Shown: positions 48,164 to 57,715, counted from the stretch's first letter. The stretch: DNA of 64,000 nt from Actinomycetota bacterium (GCA_030682655.1 JAUXNU010000160.1:1-64000), one strand, 5' to 3'. Translations and numbers: made by a program. The notes: a model not told the origin generated them from the sequence alone.

Positions 48164-49003
48164 CTACCACGCCTCCGCGAACGCGGGCACTTCTCTGCGT
48201 TCGACGAGCGTGAGCGAGTTGCTCTTGCACCGGGCACGGCACACGCCGCAACCCCAGCACTTCTCGCTCGCGACGACCGGGCGCTTGGCCCCGCTCTCGG
48301 GCGAGATCGCGCCGAACGGGCACAACTCGAGGCACTCTCCGCACGCGGTGCATGTCTCCTCGGCGAAGTCGATGATGTGCTCGCCGCGCCACATGACCTT
48401 GAGGTCGTGGGTGACGGTCATGTCCATAGCCATGCAGCCGCTCTCGAGATCGCAGTTGCAGATGGCCCCGATCATCGGCGTGATGAAGGTCCACACGGAG
48501 TGCATGAGCCCCTCGCGTTCGCACCGGCGGAGGAGCTCGACGGCCTCATCCTTGGTCAGGCGCTCCAGTGCGGGGAGGTCGGGACCGTCTGCGAAGCCCG
48601 CGAAAGCCTCCGCGAGGGTGTCGTCGATCGGGTTCGCGGTGACCGCAAGGCAGTAGCCGCTCTCCGGCTTGCCGGCGGCGGAGCGGCAGACGCAGGGGAC
48701 CCGCACGATCGACGTGGCGATATCGAAGATGCGCTCGCACTCCTCGATCGGGACGGGCTGGCCGAAGTGGTGCTCCTGTTGGTTCCGATTGGTTCTCGCA
48801 CGGATCCGGTCGCCAAGGAGAGCCGGTGTTGCGTCGAGCAGCTCCGCCGCCACGTTCGCGCGCTTGCGCATCCGGTCGAATCCCTGCACGAAGTCGATCA
48901 TGTAGCCGCGGCGTGCGAGGTCGCTTTCGAGGTCGGTGATGTAGTTGCCGGCTTCGAGATACCATCGTTTGCCGTCGCCGTGCTGGACGCAGAACTGGCA
49001 CAT
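48164..49003 (-). CDS. Double [4Fe-4S] ferredoxin-type protein
   Basis: The 279-residue protein starts at ATG 49003 (GGAG upstream). It begins CQFCVQHGDGKRWYLEAGNY and contains VPCVCRSAAGKPESGYC and ICNCDLESGC, extra cysteines in the N-terminal domain. The C-terminus is a two-cluster ferredoxin (CTACGECLELCPFG, CWGCGVCRARCKS). This architecture matches uncharacterised iron-sulfur proteins of anaerobes. A redox carrier or regulatory function is likely. Confidence 0.8.
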   Translation of the reverse strand: MCQFCVQHGDGKRWYLEAGNYITDLESDLARRGYMIDFVQGFDRMRKRANVAAELLDATPALLGDRIRARTNRNQQEHHFGQPVPIEECERIFDIATSIVRVPCVCRSAAGKPESGYCLAVTANPIDDTLAEAFAGFADGPDLPALERLTKDEAVELLRRCEREGLMHSVWTFITPMIGAICNCDLESGCMAMDMTVTHDLKVMWRGEHIIDFAEETCTACGECLELCPFGAISPESGAKRPVVASEKCWGCGVCRARCKSNSLTLVERREVPAFAEAW

Positions 49004-49181
49004 CTGTTCTCCAAGAGCGGTTGTGCGGTGCAGGCACATCGTAGCTGAATAGTGCGCTGCGACACATGTTGCGGCTTGTGAGCACCGAATGTAGCCGTTC
49101 GTCGGACGAAAGTCACGACGAGCGGTAGCGATACCGATGTCATGAGCAAGGCAGAATGTACGGTCGGCACGATAGGAAAAT

Positions 49182-49763
49182 GTGAGCACGATGATTGCAC
49201 GCGGCCACGGCCCACTGACCGAGGACATCACGACCGGCACCGATGCCGAACTCGTCCGCGTGTTGCTCAGCGCCCGCTCTTCGACCGAAGCCAACCTTGC
49301 ATTCATCCTGTTGCGCGAATCCATGCCCGAGGAACCCGTAGTCCTCCTTGCGAACCTCCGCGAGATGCTCTCTGAGCTTCCGAGCCCGCCCTTCGCCGCC
49401 GGGACAGAGCTCTCGATTCTCGAGCGCGTTCTCGACTACGAGCATACGGGCCATTCCTACCGCTGCGAATTCGAGTCCGGCAAGGGCTTCTTCGGCCTGG
49501 AGTTCGTTGGCGACGGCAACCGTGTCGATGCCGTCGTGCTGCACGCCCCCGGCTACCGGACGGAGCTTCATGGCCGGGACGAGGACATGCTCGACCGCGG
49601 TGCGCTCGACTTGCTGCTCAAGCATGATGCGCTCGCCGACCGTCTCATCGAGGCGCTGCATACGCTCGGCCTGTCGTTCTCGCCGAAGTTCTACCTGAAC
49701 GCGTGCGACTACGTGCTCGAGAACGGCGCAAGTATTGCTGCTGGTCTCGACGTACTGTTCTAG
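49182..49763 (+). CDS. Protein of unknown function
   Basis: 193 residues from GTG 49182; an ATG at 49191 is an alternative start. Mixed alpha/beta composition with ILERVLDYEHTGHSYRCEFESGKGFFGLEFVGDGNRVDAVVLHAPGY and a helical end. No signal peptide or membrane segment. I do not recognise the family. Divergent from the ferredoxin-type gene and upstream of the histidine kinase. Confidence 0.6.
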   Translation: MSTMIARGHGPLTEDITTGTDAELVRVLLSARSSTEANLAFILLRESMPEEPVVLLANLREMLSELPSPPFAAGTELSILERVLDYEHTGHSYRCEFESGKGFFGLEFVGDGNRVDAVVLHAPGYRTELHGRDEDMLDRGALDLLLKHDALADRLIEALHTLGLSFSPKFYLNACDYVLENGASIAAGLDVLF

Positions 49764-49805
49764 CACACTGGGTCGGCGGACTGCGGCCGGCATACCGGAG
49801 GCGTC

Positions 49806-51584
49806 ATGCCGCTTCGCCTGCGCGTTTCTCTTGCGATTGTCGCGCTGCTTGCTATCGTTCTCGTGGTGGCGCTACCCCTCGCCGGGTGGTTGATGGAGCG
49901 GCGCGTCGCAGTCCTGGAGGATTATGAGGCGCGACACGAGTCGGAGATGGTTGAGCTCGCCCTGGACGCCAACCATGAGAACCTTGGGGGCATCGCGGAG
50001 GGCTGGGGCGCCTGGGATGACGCGTACCGGTACGTCACGGACCCGGCGTTTCGGCCGTCCTTCGAATCTACCGACTTCAACCGGGAGACGATTGAACCCG
50101 TTGACGTCGACGCGATGGCGTACTTCGATGCAGACGGGGCTCTCGTCGGCAGCGTGGTGATCGCCAGTCGCCCCGACGTGATCCCGGTGTTCGTCGCGAA
50201 TCTCGCAGCCTTCTCGGCGGCCTACCCCGAGTTCTTTGCGGATACGCAGCCGCTGAACCACACTGCAGGCTACGCCCTCGTCGGCGGCGCCCCGTTTCTC
50301 GTGGTCGTTCGTCCCGTTACCACGAACTCGTTCGAGGACTCCTCGGGCTTCATTCTCGTTGCCCGGGAGCTCAGTGAGTCGCTTGCCGAGGACATCGCCA
50401 CGCGCATTTCGTCGCGGGTCAGACTGCTTGAGACAGCCAACGCCCCCGCCGAGGCGATTCCCGTGGTCGCGGACTCGGCGACATCGGATCTGCGCATTGT
50501 TGCCGTTCGTTCGAACGACACTCTCACGACCTACTTGGGAGTGTCTGACATCAGCGGGAGACCGATCGGGGTTCTCGCGGTGGACCACTCCCGGCAGATG
50601 CTCGAGATGGCGCGAGACTGGTGGACGGTTCTGGTTGTCGGCTTCACTGGACTCCTGGTCTTCGTGGGCCTGGCCAGCTACGTCACATTCCAACAGCTGG
50701 TGCTCTCACGAATCTCGTCACTAGCCAGAGACGTTCGGCGCATAGGTGAAGAGGGTGAACACGGGAGACGGCTTGACATCAGCGGCTCAGACGAGGTCGC
50801 CGTTCTCGCGAACTCCATAGACGGCATGCTCACCGAGATTGACGCCAAGACCCAGGAGCTGTCGGCGACGGTCGAGGAGCTGGAAGACATCACGCACCGG
50901 CGTGACAGGCTGTTCGTGAACATGAGTCACGAGTTGAGGACGCCACTGAACTCGATCATCGGGTTCAGTGGTCTTCTTGCGTCCGGCGCGGTCGGGGAGC
51001 TCGCTCCGGAGCAGCATACACAGGTGCAGATGGTGAACCGGTCCGGCATGCACCTCCTGCGGCTCATCAACGATGTGCTCGATCTTGCCCGGTTGCGAGC
51101 GGTCGGCATGGGCATCGACCCGGAAGATGTGCCGGTTGGCCCGCTGCTCGAAGAGGTTGCCGACATGGTTCGCCCACTCGAGAACGGCGCGGGTGTGGAG
51201 GTGATTGTCGAAGCGCCCGCCTTGGACGTTTCGGTCCACACCGACAGGGGCCGGCTGCTTCAGGTCCTGCTCAACCTGGCGAGCAACGCGATGAAGTTCA
51301 CCACCGAGGGGAGTGTCGCACTGCGCGCTACGGCGACCGGAGATGTGGTCAACTTCAGCGTGGAGGACACGGGGTGTGGAATCGAGCCCGCCGATCTCGC
51401 ACGGGTCATGGATGAGTTCACCCGCGTGGGCATGGGCGATTCCATGACTGCAGCGGGAACCGGGCTCGGTCTTGCGATCAGCCGTGAGATCGTAGAGCGG
51501 CTAGGGGGCAACCTCCAGATTCGGAGCGCGGTCGGGCAGGGCACAAAGTTCACCTTCTCGCTGCCGCGAAATCCCGTCATCTGA
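49806..51584 (+). CDS. Sensor histidine kinase with CHASE4-like extracytoplasmic domain
   Basis: 592 residues: membrane helix 1 (about 8-28), a CHASE4-type sensor (WGAWDDAYRYVTDP, DVDAMAYFDADGALVGSVV), membrane helix 2 (about 275-297), HAMP (RISSLARDVRRIGEEGEHGRR), HisKA with His375 in NMSHELRTPLNSIIGF, and HATPase_c with N (LLNLASNAMKFT), G1 (VEDTGCGIEPADL) and G2 (GTGLGLAISREIVERLGG) boxes. No response regulator gene is adjacent, so it is an orphan kinase. The sensed signal is unknown. Confidence 0.95.
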   Translation: MPLRLRVSLAIVALLAIVLVVALPLAGWLMERRVAVLEDYEARHESEMVELALDANHENLGGIAEGWGAWDDAYRYVTDPAFRPSFESTDFNRETIEPVDVDAMAYFDADGALVGSVVIASRPDVIPVFVANLAAFSAAYPEFFADTQPLNHTAGYALVGGAPFLVVVRPVTTNSFEDSSGFILVARELSESLAEDIATRISSRVRLLETANAPAEAIPVVADSATSDLRIVAVRSNDTLTTYLGVSDISGRPIGVLAVDHSRQMLEMARDWWTVLVVGFTGLLVFVGLASYVTFQQLVLSRISSLARDVRRIGEEGEHGRRLDISGSDEVAVLANSIDGMLTEIDAKTQELSATVEELEDITHRRDRLFVNMSHELRTPLNSIIGFSGLLASGAVGELAPEQHTQVQMVNRSGMHLLRLINDVLDLARLRAVGMGIDPEDVPVGPLLEEVADMVRPLENGAGVEVIVEAPALDVSVHTDRGRLLQVLLNLASNAMKFTTEGSVALRATATGDVVNFSVEDTGCGIEPADLARVMDEFTRVGMGDSMTAAGTGLGLAISREIVERLGGNLQIRSAVGQGTKFTFSLPRNPVI

Positions 51585-51636
51585 GCCGCACTTCCCCTTC
51601 CGGCTTTCCGGCGCTATCATCACCCCACAACCGAAT

Positions 51637-51812
51637 AGGTGCGTCGCATGGTGCCCGCACTGCTCCTTGGCGAAATGCCGAAGGCGTAGCAAGTGGGCTA
51701 ACAGAGGGAAGCCGGTGAGAGACCGGCACGGATCCGCCACTGTGACGGGGGCTATCGGCCCGGCGAAACCCGCCGCGAGCCCCCGAAGTCAGGAGACCTG
51801 CCATGCGATGTG
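51637..51812 (+). ncRNA. Cobalamin (B12) riboswitch
   Basis: The conserved core is plain: GGTGC near the start, GGGAAGCCGGTG, GCCACTGTGACGGGG, CCCCGAAGTCAGGAGACC and CTGCC. P1 is closed by TCGCATGG (51644-51651) with CCATGCGA (51801-51808). It lies 150 nt before btuF, with an intrinsic terminator in between, so binding of adenosylcobalamin should favour premature termination. One of its loops contains the octamer TCCTTGGC. Confidence 0.95.
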
Positions 51813-51889
51813 CGATGCGGCCTTCGAGAAACAGGGCTTGATCGCGACGTCGCCAACGCGGCGTCCCTCATCAAGACGAAACCCCGAAG

Positions 51890-51916
51890 ACCCGGCCGGC
51901 AGCGGCCCGGGTTTTC
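51890..51916 (+). terminator. Riboswitch-controlled intrinsic terminator
   Basis: ACCCGG (51890-51895) pairs with CCGGGT (about 51907-51912), with additional GC pairs in the loop, and is followed by TTTT. It is between the riboswitch and btuF and is the probable expression platform. Confidence 0.7.
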
Positions 51917-51962
51917 TGCGTTTCGGCCGCAGGACCGTACCGATGCGTGAGAAAGGCATAAG

Positions 51963-52934
51963 ATGTTGTACAGGAATCGCAAGACCCCGGCCCTTACGAC
52001 CCTCGCCCTCGTCGCGGCGCTGCTGGTCGCGCTCGCGCTCCCGCTTGGCGGGTGCTCGAGTTCCGACGGCGCTTCCGGCGAACCTGCCGAGGAGACCGCG
52101 ACAACCACGACGGCGACCTTCCCGGTCACCGTCACCGATGACGCTGGACGCGAGGTCACCATCAAGGCCGCGCCCGAGCGCATCGTCTCGCTCGCACCCG
52201 CCAACACCGAGATCGTGGCCGCGCTCGGGATGATCGACGAGCTGGTTGGTGTCACGACGTTCGACGACTACCCACCCGAAGTGGTCGATCTGCCCAAGAT
52301 GGGTGATTTCGTGACGCCGAACATGGAGGCGATTGCCGCCGCCGAGCCCGACATCATCCTCGCGACGACCGGCGTGCAGGCCGATGTCATCACGAAGCTC
52401 GAGCAGACGGGCGCTGTCGTGGTGGCCGTCGATCCGCAGAATCTCGAGCAGCTGTACTCGTCCATCGGGATGCTGGGCAAGGTCCTTGGCGAACCCGACA
52501 AGGCGGCCAAGATCGTCGACGACATGCGCGCGGGCATCGACTACATCACGACGATCGTGTCCGCCGAGGAGTCGGCGACGTGCTTCATCGAGATCGCCCA
52601 GGACCCGCTTTTCACGGCTGGCAAGGGCACTCTTCTGGATGACCTCATCGCCGTTGCCGGCGGTGTGAACGTCGTGACACAGGACGGCTACATCGGGTAT
52701 TCGCTCGAGCAGCTGGTGACCGACAATCCGCAGGTCTACCTAGCAACGAAGGGCTCGATGAGTGACCCGGCCGACCTGGCGAAACGTCCCGGCTACGACA
52801 AGCTCGCCGCAGTCGCGGGTGAGCGCGTTGCCGTTCTTGACGACAATCTCATCAGCCGCCCCGGCCCCCGCGTGGTCGAGGGCGTGGGTGAGTTGGCGGT
52901 GGCACTTCACCCCGGCCTGTTCACCAAGAAGTAG
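51963..52934 (+). CDS. btuF: Cobalamin-binding lipoprotein of an ABC importer
   Basis: The 323-residue substrate-binding lipoprotein (lipobox LPLGGC, Cys about 31) has the BtuF/FhuD-type fold: RIVSLAPANTEIVAALGMIDELVGVTTFDDYPPEV, then EAIAAAEPDIILAT and the C-terminal VVEGVGELAVALHPGLF. B12 specificity is inferred from the riboswitch in front. First gene of a three-gene operon; btuC follows after 6 nt. Confidence 0.9.
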   Translation: MLYRNRKTPALTTLALVAALLVALALPLGGCSSSDGASGEPAEETATTTTATFPVTVTDDAGREVTIKAAPERIVSLAPANTEIVAALGMIDELVGVTTFDDYPPEVVDLPKMGDFVTPNMEAIAAAEPDIILATTGVQADVITKLEQTGAVVVAVDPQNLEQLYSSIGMLGKVLGEPDKAAKIVDDMRAGIDYITTIVSAEESATCFIEIAQDPLFTAGKGTLLDDLIAVAGGVNVVTQDGYIGYSLEQLVTDNPQVYLATKGSMSDPADLAKRPGYDKLAAVAGERVAVLDDNLISRPGPRVVEGVGELAVALHPGLFTKK

Positions 52935-52940
52935 CTGCCG

Positions 52941-53963
52941 ATGAGATCCGCGTCCCACACTCGCCCGGCCGTCGCAATCGCTGCGCTGCTCGCGCTTCTG
53001 GTGATCGCGATGCTGGCGGGTGTGGGGCTCGGCGCTGTCCGCGTGGCCCCTGTGGAGGTGGTCGCAGCGGTAGGCCGTGCGGTCACGGGTGCTGATGCTC
53101 CTACGGCCGATGCCGTGATCGTCGACATCCGGCTTCCGCGCGTGTTGCTGGCAGCGCTCGTTGGGGCGTGTCTCGCGACCGCCGGTGTGCTCTACCAGGC
53201 GCTATTCCGCAACCCGCTCGCCGACCCGTACATCCTTGGCATATCGTCCGGTGCCGGGCTCGGCGCGATCATCGCGATCGTCGGGACCGGGGGCGGGACC
53301 ATCATCCGATACGGTGCGGTTCCCGCTGGATCGTTCCTGGGAGCAACGCTGACCATCGGGCTCGTGGTGCGGCTCGCTTCGGCGCGCGGGAGGCTCGACA
53401 CCACGTCGTTGTTGCTCGCCGGCGTTGCGGTTTCATACACGCTTGCTGCGATGACCTCGTTCATCATGGTGTTCGCGCGCGAGTCGATGGCGTCGGTCGT
53501 GTTCTGGATGATGGGGGGGCTGACCTCGGCCTCGTGGCCCTACGTTGCGGCCGTCGCGCCGATGTTCGCCGTCGGCCTGATCGTCCCGCTCGCCAACACG
53601 CGGGCGCTCAACCTCATGCTGCTTGGCGACGAGCGCGCCGGGCAACTCGGTGTCGAGGTCGAGCGCTTCAAGCTGCTCGTGCTCGGCGCAGGATCGCTTC
53701 TCGTGGCGGCGGCCGTGTCGGTCTCAGGTCTGGTCGGCTTCGTGGGGCTCATGACGCCGCACATGGTGCGCCTGGTGCTCGGACCCGACCACCGGTTGCT
53801 CGTGCCTGCCTCGGCGATCGGCGGCGCGACGCTCATGGTGCTCGCCGACCTCGTTGCGCGCACCGTGCTGGCACCGGTGGAGATCCCGGTCGGTATCGTG
53901 ACCGCGCTGGCGGGTGGGCCGTTCTTCGTGTGGCTTCTGGTGCGAAGGGAAGCTCGCCGATGA
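52941..53963 (+). CDS. btuC: Cobalamin ABC importer permease (FecCD family)
   Basis: A 340-residue FecCD-type permease with about ten membrane helices, including VDIRLPRVLLAALVGACLATAGVLYQALFRNPLADPYILGISSGAGLGA and the cytoplasmic coupling region (VSGLVGFVGLMTPHMVRLVLGPDHRLLVPASAIGGA). ATG at 52941. Overlaps the ATPase gene by 4 nt. Confidence 0.93.
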   Translation: MRSASHTRPAVAIAALLALLVIAMLAGVGLGAVRVAPVEVVAAVGRAVTGADAPTADAVIVDIRLPRVLLAALVGACLATAGVLYQALFRNPLADPYILGISSGAGLGAIIAIVGTGGGTIIRYGAVPAGSFLGATLTIGLVVRLASARGRLDTTSLLLAGVAVSYTLAAMTSFIMVFARESMASVVFWMMGGLTSASWPYVAAVAPMFAVGLIVPLANTRALNLMLLGDERAGQLGVEVERFKLLVLGAGSLLVAAAVSVSGLVGFVGLMTPHMVRLVLGPDHRLLVPASAIGGATLMVLADLVARTVLAPVEIPVGIVTALAGGPFFVWLLVRREARR

Positions 53964-55207
53964 GTGGCCTGCGCTACGCGAACGCGACGGTCGGCTACGG
54001 TGTTGCTGCGATCGTTGCGGACGTGGCCCTGTCGGTCGCGCCAGGGGAACTCGTGGGGCTCATCGGGCCCAACGGCGCGGGCAAGTCCACGCTGCTCCGC
54101 GCGGTCACGGGCGTGGCCGATCTGATCGCGGGCTCGCTCGAGATCGATGGCGCGCCGGTCGCGCGGCTCGACGCTCGTCAACGCGCGCGGCTAGTGGGCG
54201 TCGTGCCGCAGACGTTCGCCGCGCCGTTCGCCTTCTCTTCGCGGGCCTACGTCGAGATGGGTCGCCATGCTCACCTCGGACGGCTCGAAGCGCCGGGGGA
54301 GACCGACGCGCACATCGTCGCCGAAGTCATGGAGGTCACCGACACCGCGCGGCTCGCCGACGACCCGGTCGACACGCTCTCCGGCGGCGACCTCCAGCGC
54401 CTGACGCTCGCGCAGGCGCTGGCGCAGCAGCCCCGCGTGCTGCTGCTCGACGAGCCGACAAGTCACCTCGACCTCAACCACCGGCTGCAGGTGCTCGACC
54501 TCGTTCGCGACCTTGCCGACTCCGGAATGGCGGTCCTTGGCGCGTTTCACGATCTCGACCTGGCGGCGCGTTACTCCGACCGGCTCGCCGTCGTGGCCGA
54601 CGGTGCCATGGCGCTCACCGGCGCTCCGGAGGAGGTTCTCACCCCGGAGACGCTGCGCGAGGTGTTCGCGGTGCGCGCGGTGGTCGGGACCGATGCGGTC
54701 ACCGGAAGCGTCAGCGTCACTCCGGTTCTGCGCGAGGCCACCAGCGTCCCGGCCGACGGGCCGCGCGTGTTCGTTGTCGGCGGCTCGGGCGCCGGTGCGC
54801 CTATCATGCGCCGGCTCGTGCTCGCTGGCTTCCGCGTGAGCGCCGGAGCGCTGAACCGAGGCGACGTCGACGCGGCGGTTGCCGACGCGCTCGGCATCGA
54901 GTTCGTGGAGTTGCCGCCGTTCGGGGAGATCGACCCACCAGCCGAGGACCGCGCCGCGCACCTCGCCGCGGCCGCCGATGTGCGCCTGGTCTGCGACGTG
55001 CCCTTCGGGCGCTCGAACCTGGGCAACCTGCGGGCGGTGGAGCGGGCCGGGACGCCGACCGTGCTCGTGGGCGAGATGACGCCGGAGCGCGACTTCGCGG
55101 GCGGCGAGGCCGCGGCGATCTGGGAGCGCATCGTGGGCTCCGGGGGCACCTGTGTGCAGGATGTCGATGCGGCGCTCGCGGCGGTGGAACGTCTCGCGCG
55201 TTCCTAG
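53960..55207 (+). CDS. btuD: Cobalamin ABC importer ATPase with extra C-terminal domain
   Basis: 415 residues. The first 255 are an iron/B12-type ATPase: Walker A GPNGAGKST, Q-loop VVPQTF, signature LSGGDLQRLTLAQAL, Walker B VLLLDEPTSHLDL, H-loop AFHDL. The last 150 residues (RVFVVGGSGAGAPIMRRLVLAGFRVSAGALNRGDVDAA onwards) form a Rossmann-like domain with LVCDVPFGRSNLGNLRAVERAG. This extra domain recurs in some B12/iron importers; its function is unknown and could be regulatory. Stop overlaps the convergent MBL gene by 4 nt. Confidence 0.92.
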   Translation: MSGLRYANATVGYGVAAIVADVALSVAPGELVGLIGPNGAGKSTLLRAVTGVADLIAGSLEIDGAPVARLDARQRARLVGVVPQTFAAPFAFSSRAYVEMGRHAHLGRLEAPGETDAHIVAEVMEVTDTARLADDPVDTLSGGDLQRLTLAQALAQQPRVLLLDEPTSHLDLNHRLQVLDLVRDLADSGMAVLGAFHDLDLAARYSDRLAVVADGAMALTGAPEEVLTPETLREVFAVRAVVGTDAVTGSVSVTPVLREATSVPADGPRVFVVGGSGAGAPIMRRLVLAGFRVSAGALNRGDVDAAVADALGIEFVELPPFGEIDPPAEDRAAHLAAAADVRLVCDVPFGRSNLGNLRAVERAGTPTVLVGEMTPERDFAGGEAAAIWERIVGSGGTCVQDVDAALAAVERLARS

Positions 55208-56004
55208 CGCGTGCAGGCGCAGGCGCAGTCCTGCGCCACGGGCGTCACGGGCACTTCGAGCCCGAGCTCGGCAAGCGCCTGGGTGACCGCAGACACCGCG
55301 AGGCCGGGAACGTTGTTCTGCCGCGAGATGTGCAGCGCGAACACCGACTCGAGCACGTCGTGCGCGAGCACGCGCACCGCGTCACCTGCGGCGTCGTTGG
55401 AGAGATGTCCGCGCGTGGACAGAATCCGCTGCTTGAGGAACCACGGGTACGGTCCACCCGTCAGCATCTCGACGTCATGATTGCATTCGATGCCAAGGAG
55501 ATTGCACCCGGACAGCGCTTCGGCTGCCTCCGGCGTCAGGTGTCCGGTGTCGGTGACCACGCCGAGGGTCACGCCGTCGGGGGAGCGGAACCGGAAGCCG
55601 ACCGGCTCGGTGGCGTCGTGCGACACCGCGAAGGTCGTGACCTCAAGGCTGTCTATCGCGATCTGCTCACCCGCGCACACTACGCGGGTGTCCGCCGCCT
55701 CGCGCTCCAGCCGCGACGCGTGCAGCGTCCCGCGGGTCGCATACACCGGCACGCCGAGGCGCGAGGCCAGTACGCGCACGCCGCGCACGTGGTCGCCGTG
55801 CTCGTGCGTGACCAGGATCGCGCGGATCTCCTCGGCGGGAATGGCGTGCTCGGCGAGGCGTCGCATCGTCTCGCGTGCCGAGAAGCCGCAGTCCAGCAGC
55901 ACCGTGCCGCCCGACCACCGCACGGCAGTCGCGTTGCCCGAGGAACCGGAGCCGAGAAAGACGACCGAGAGTGTCGTCGTGGGAGCGATGTCGTTGAGTG
56001 GCAT
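55204..56004 (-). CDS. Metallo-beta-lactamase-fold hydrolase (WalJ/YycJ-like)
   Basis: 266 residues with the MBL signature THEHGDHVRGV (H-x-H-x-D-H), a later SHD, DTGHL, GIECNHD and HLSNDAA. The order GSGSSGNATAV at the N-terminus is typical of the YycJ/WalJ group, thought to act in DNA or cell-wall homeostasis. A Cys-rich C-terminal tail (DCACACTR) is unusual for the family. Confidence 0.87.
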   Translation of the reverse strand: MPLNDIAPTTTLSVVFLGSGSSGNATAVRWSGGTVLLDCGFSARETMRRLAEHAIPAEEIRAILVTHEHGDHVRGVRVLASRLGVPVYATRGTLHASRLEREAADTRVVCAGEQIAIDSLEVTTFAVSHDATEPVGFRFRSPDGVTLGVVTDTGHLTPEAAEALSGCNLLGIECNHDVEMLTGGPYPWFLKQRILSTRGHLSNDAAGDAVRVLAHDVLESVFALHISRQNNVPGLAVSAVTQALAELGLEVPVTPVAQDCACACTR

Positions 56005-56071
56005 GGGGCGATTCTACTCCAGCGCGCCGACATCGCGAGTTGCCCTCGCCGCCCGCGCCCGCGCACCCGGC

Positions 56072-57346
56072 CTACCGCTGCATCGAGAGCATCTCGCGCG
56101 TGCGCTTCCATGCGAGGGGAACGCCGCCGATCTGCCACCAGTACAGTACGTACGTCAGCCGCTTCATAAAGATGGCGGGTATGCCGCTCAGATTGAGGCC
56201 GAACATCCACCCGACGCCCCAGCGCGGCCCAACGCTCACGAACTCGCCGTGCTGGTGAGGGTGGTAGGGCACGGGCTCGCGGTCGCGCAGCTCGCGCAAG
56301 ATGTTGCCGGCAGTGTGCTGTGCCTGGCGGATCGCGAACTGCGCCAGCATCGGCAGGGTGCGGTTGGTCTCCGAATCGCGGAACGACGACACGTCACCAA
56401 TGATGTAGACGTTCGGATGCTGAGTCGAGCGACAGGTCTCATCCACGACGAGTCGGCCGGCATTGTCGGCAGCGAGTCCCCAACCGATCGCGTCGGGATC
56501 GGCCTTCGCACCTCCGCAGAACACGAGAACGGAGGCGTCTATCTCGCGTCCGTCCTCGAGAAGGACGGCGTTTCTGGTGACCTCGCGAACCATCGACCCC
56601 AGGACGGTCTTGACACCCATGCGTTTCAGCCTCCGCATGGCCTTCGCCCGTTGCGCCTCACGCAGATCGTAGAGGATCTCCGAACGGCCTTCGACGAGTC
56701 GGACGCGCAGGTCGGCGGGATCGATGCCTGCCGCACGCGCCCGTATCGGCAACATCTGCCCGAGTGTCCCGATGATCTCGATGCCCGTCGCGCCTCCGCC
56801 GATGACCGTGAAGCTGAGTACGCGCTGGCGCTCCTCGGCGGTCGAAGCCATCACGGCCCGCTTGAACGCCGCCTCGACGCGCCGCTGTAGTTCCTGGGCG
56901 TTGGCGACCGACCACATCGTGACTGCGTGTTCCGACAGGCCCGGCACTGGCGGCACGAACGCGATCGCCCCGGTGGCGATCACCAGGCGCCAGAACGGGA
57001 CCTCCTTGCCCTTCTCGTCGCGAGGCCCGAGGACGACAACCCTGCGTGCCGCATCAACGCGATCCACGCGGTTGTAGCAGACGGTGACGGGTAGGTTCTT
57101 GAACACTGCCGGGTGCCATAGTTCGCAGAACTCCGGCCGAGGAGGTCCGACTGCGACCAGGTCGAGCTCGGAAAGCGCCTGCTGACACGGGTTGGGCTCC
57201 ACGAGCATGATTTCGACGTCGCTATTGGGACGCACGGCGCGCCCGAGATTCACGGCGAGCGTTGTGCCCGCGTATCCGCCCCCGGCGATGATTATCCTGC
57301 GAGTGCTTCTCTTCCCCGCACGACTCTCGGACGACCTGGTCTCCAT
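56072..57346 (-). CDS. ndh: Type II NADH dehydrogenase (NDH-2)
   Basis: 424 residues with two dinucleotide folds: IIIAGGGYAGTTLAVNLGR (FAD) and FTVIGGGATGIEIIGTLGQ (NADH), plus NVYIIGDVSSFRD for FAD. Family signatures VIATGA and an amphipathic C-terminus (FMKRLTYVLYWWQIGGVPLAWKRTREML) that attaches to the membrane. It oxidises NADH and reduces quinone without proton pumping. Confidence 0.9.
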   Translation of the reverse strand: METRSSESRAGKRSTRRIIIAGGGYAGTTLAVNLGRAVRPNSDVEIMLVEPNPCQQALSELDLVAVGPPRPEFCELWHPAVFKNLPVTVCYNRVDRVDAARRVVVLGPRDEKGKEVPFWRLVIATGAIAFVPPVPGLSEHAVTMWSVANAQELQRRVEAAFKRAVMASTAEERQRVLSFTVIGGGATGIEIIGTLGQMLPIRARAAGIDPADLRVRLVEGRSEILYDLREAQRAKAMRRLKRMGVKTVLGSMVREVTRNAVLLEDGREIDASVLVFCGGAKADPDAIGWGLAADNAGRLVVDETCRSTQHPNVYIIGDVSSFRDSETNRTLPMLAQFAIRQAQHTAGNILRELRDREPVPYHPHQHGEFVSVGPRWGVGWMFGLNLSGIPAIFMKRLTYVLYWWQIGGVPLAWKRTREMLSMQR

Positions 57347-57469
57347 ACTCCACCCCCTCGTGCTTTTCTACCCCTTTGTTGAGTCCACCAGCGAAAGTGG
57401 AACATACGGATTGAAGCATACCCGGCACGCCCAAGCCGGTCGTTCTCCCAGCCAAGGAGGTCGAAGAAG

Positions 57470-57715
57470 ATGTCGGTCGCCCTGTACTCGCTTTCGACAT
57501 GTCCATACTGCCGCATGACGCGGCGGTTTCTCGACGACAAGAACGTCGAGTACGAGCTGACCGAGGTGGACCTGCTCGAAGGCCAGGAGAAGGAGGACAC
57601 GGTCGCCAAGATTCGCGAGATTTCCGGCGGCGCATCGTTTCCAGTCGTCGTCATCGACCAGGAAGTGCTCGTGGGGTTCAACAAGAAGAGGATGAAGGAG
57701 CTGCTGGATCTGTGA
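57470..57715 (+). CDS. Glutaredoxin with CPYC active site
   Basis: 81 residues: LYSLSTCPYCRMTRRFLDDKNVEYELTEVDLLEGQ, then the cis-Pro loop GGASFPVVVIDQEVLVGFNKKRM. AAGGAGG lies 9-15 nt upstream. It overlaps the following FTR-Rieske gene by GTGA, so the two probably act in one thiol/disulfide pathway. Confidence 0.93.
   Translation: MSVALYSLSTCPYCRMTRRFLDDKNVEYELTEVDLLEGQEKEDTVAKIREISGGASFPVVVIDQEVLVGFNKKRMKELLDL

Noticed and set aside
53914-56169. A 751-codon plus-strand open frame across btuD and the MBL gene
   Set aside because: Arg/Gly/Ala-rich shadow frame overlapping two well-recognised genes; no family similarity.
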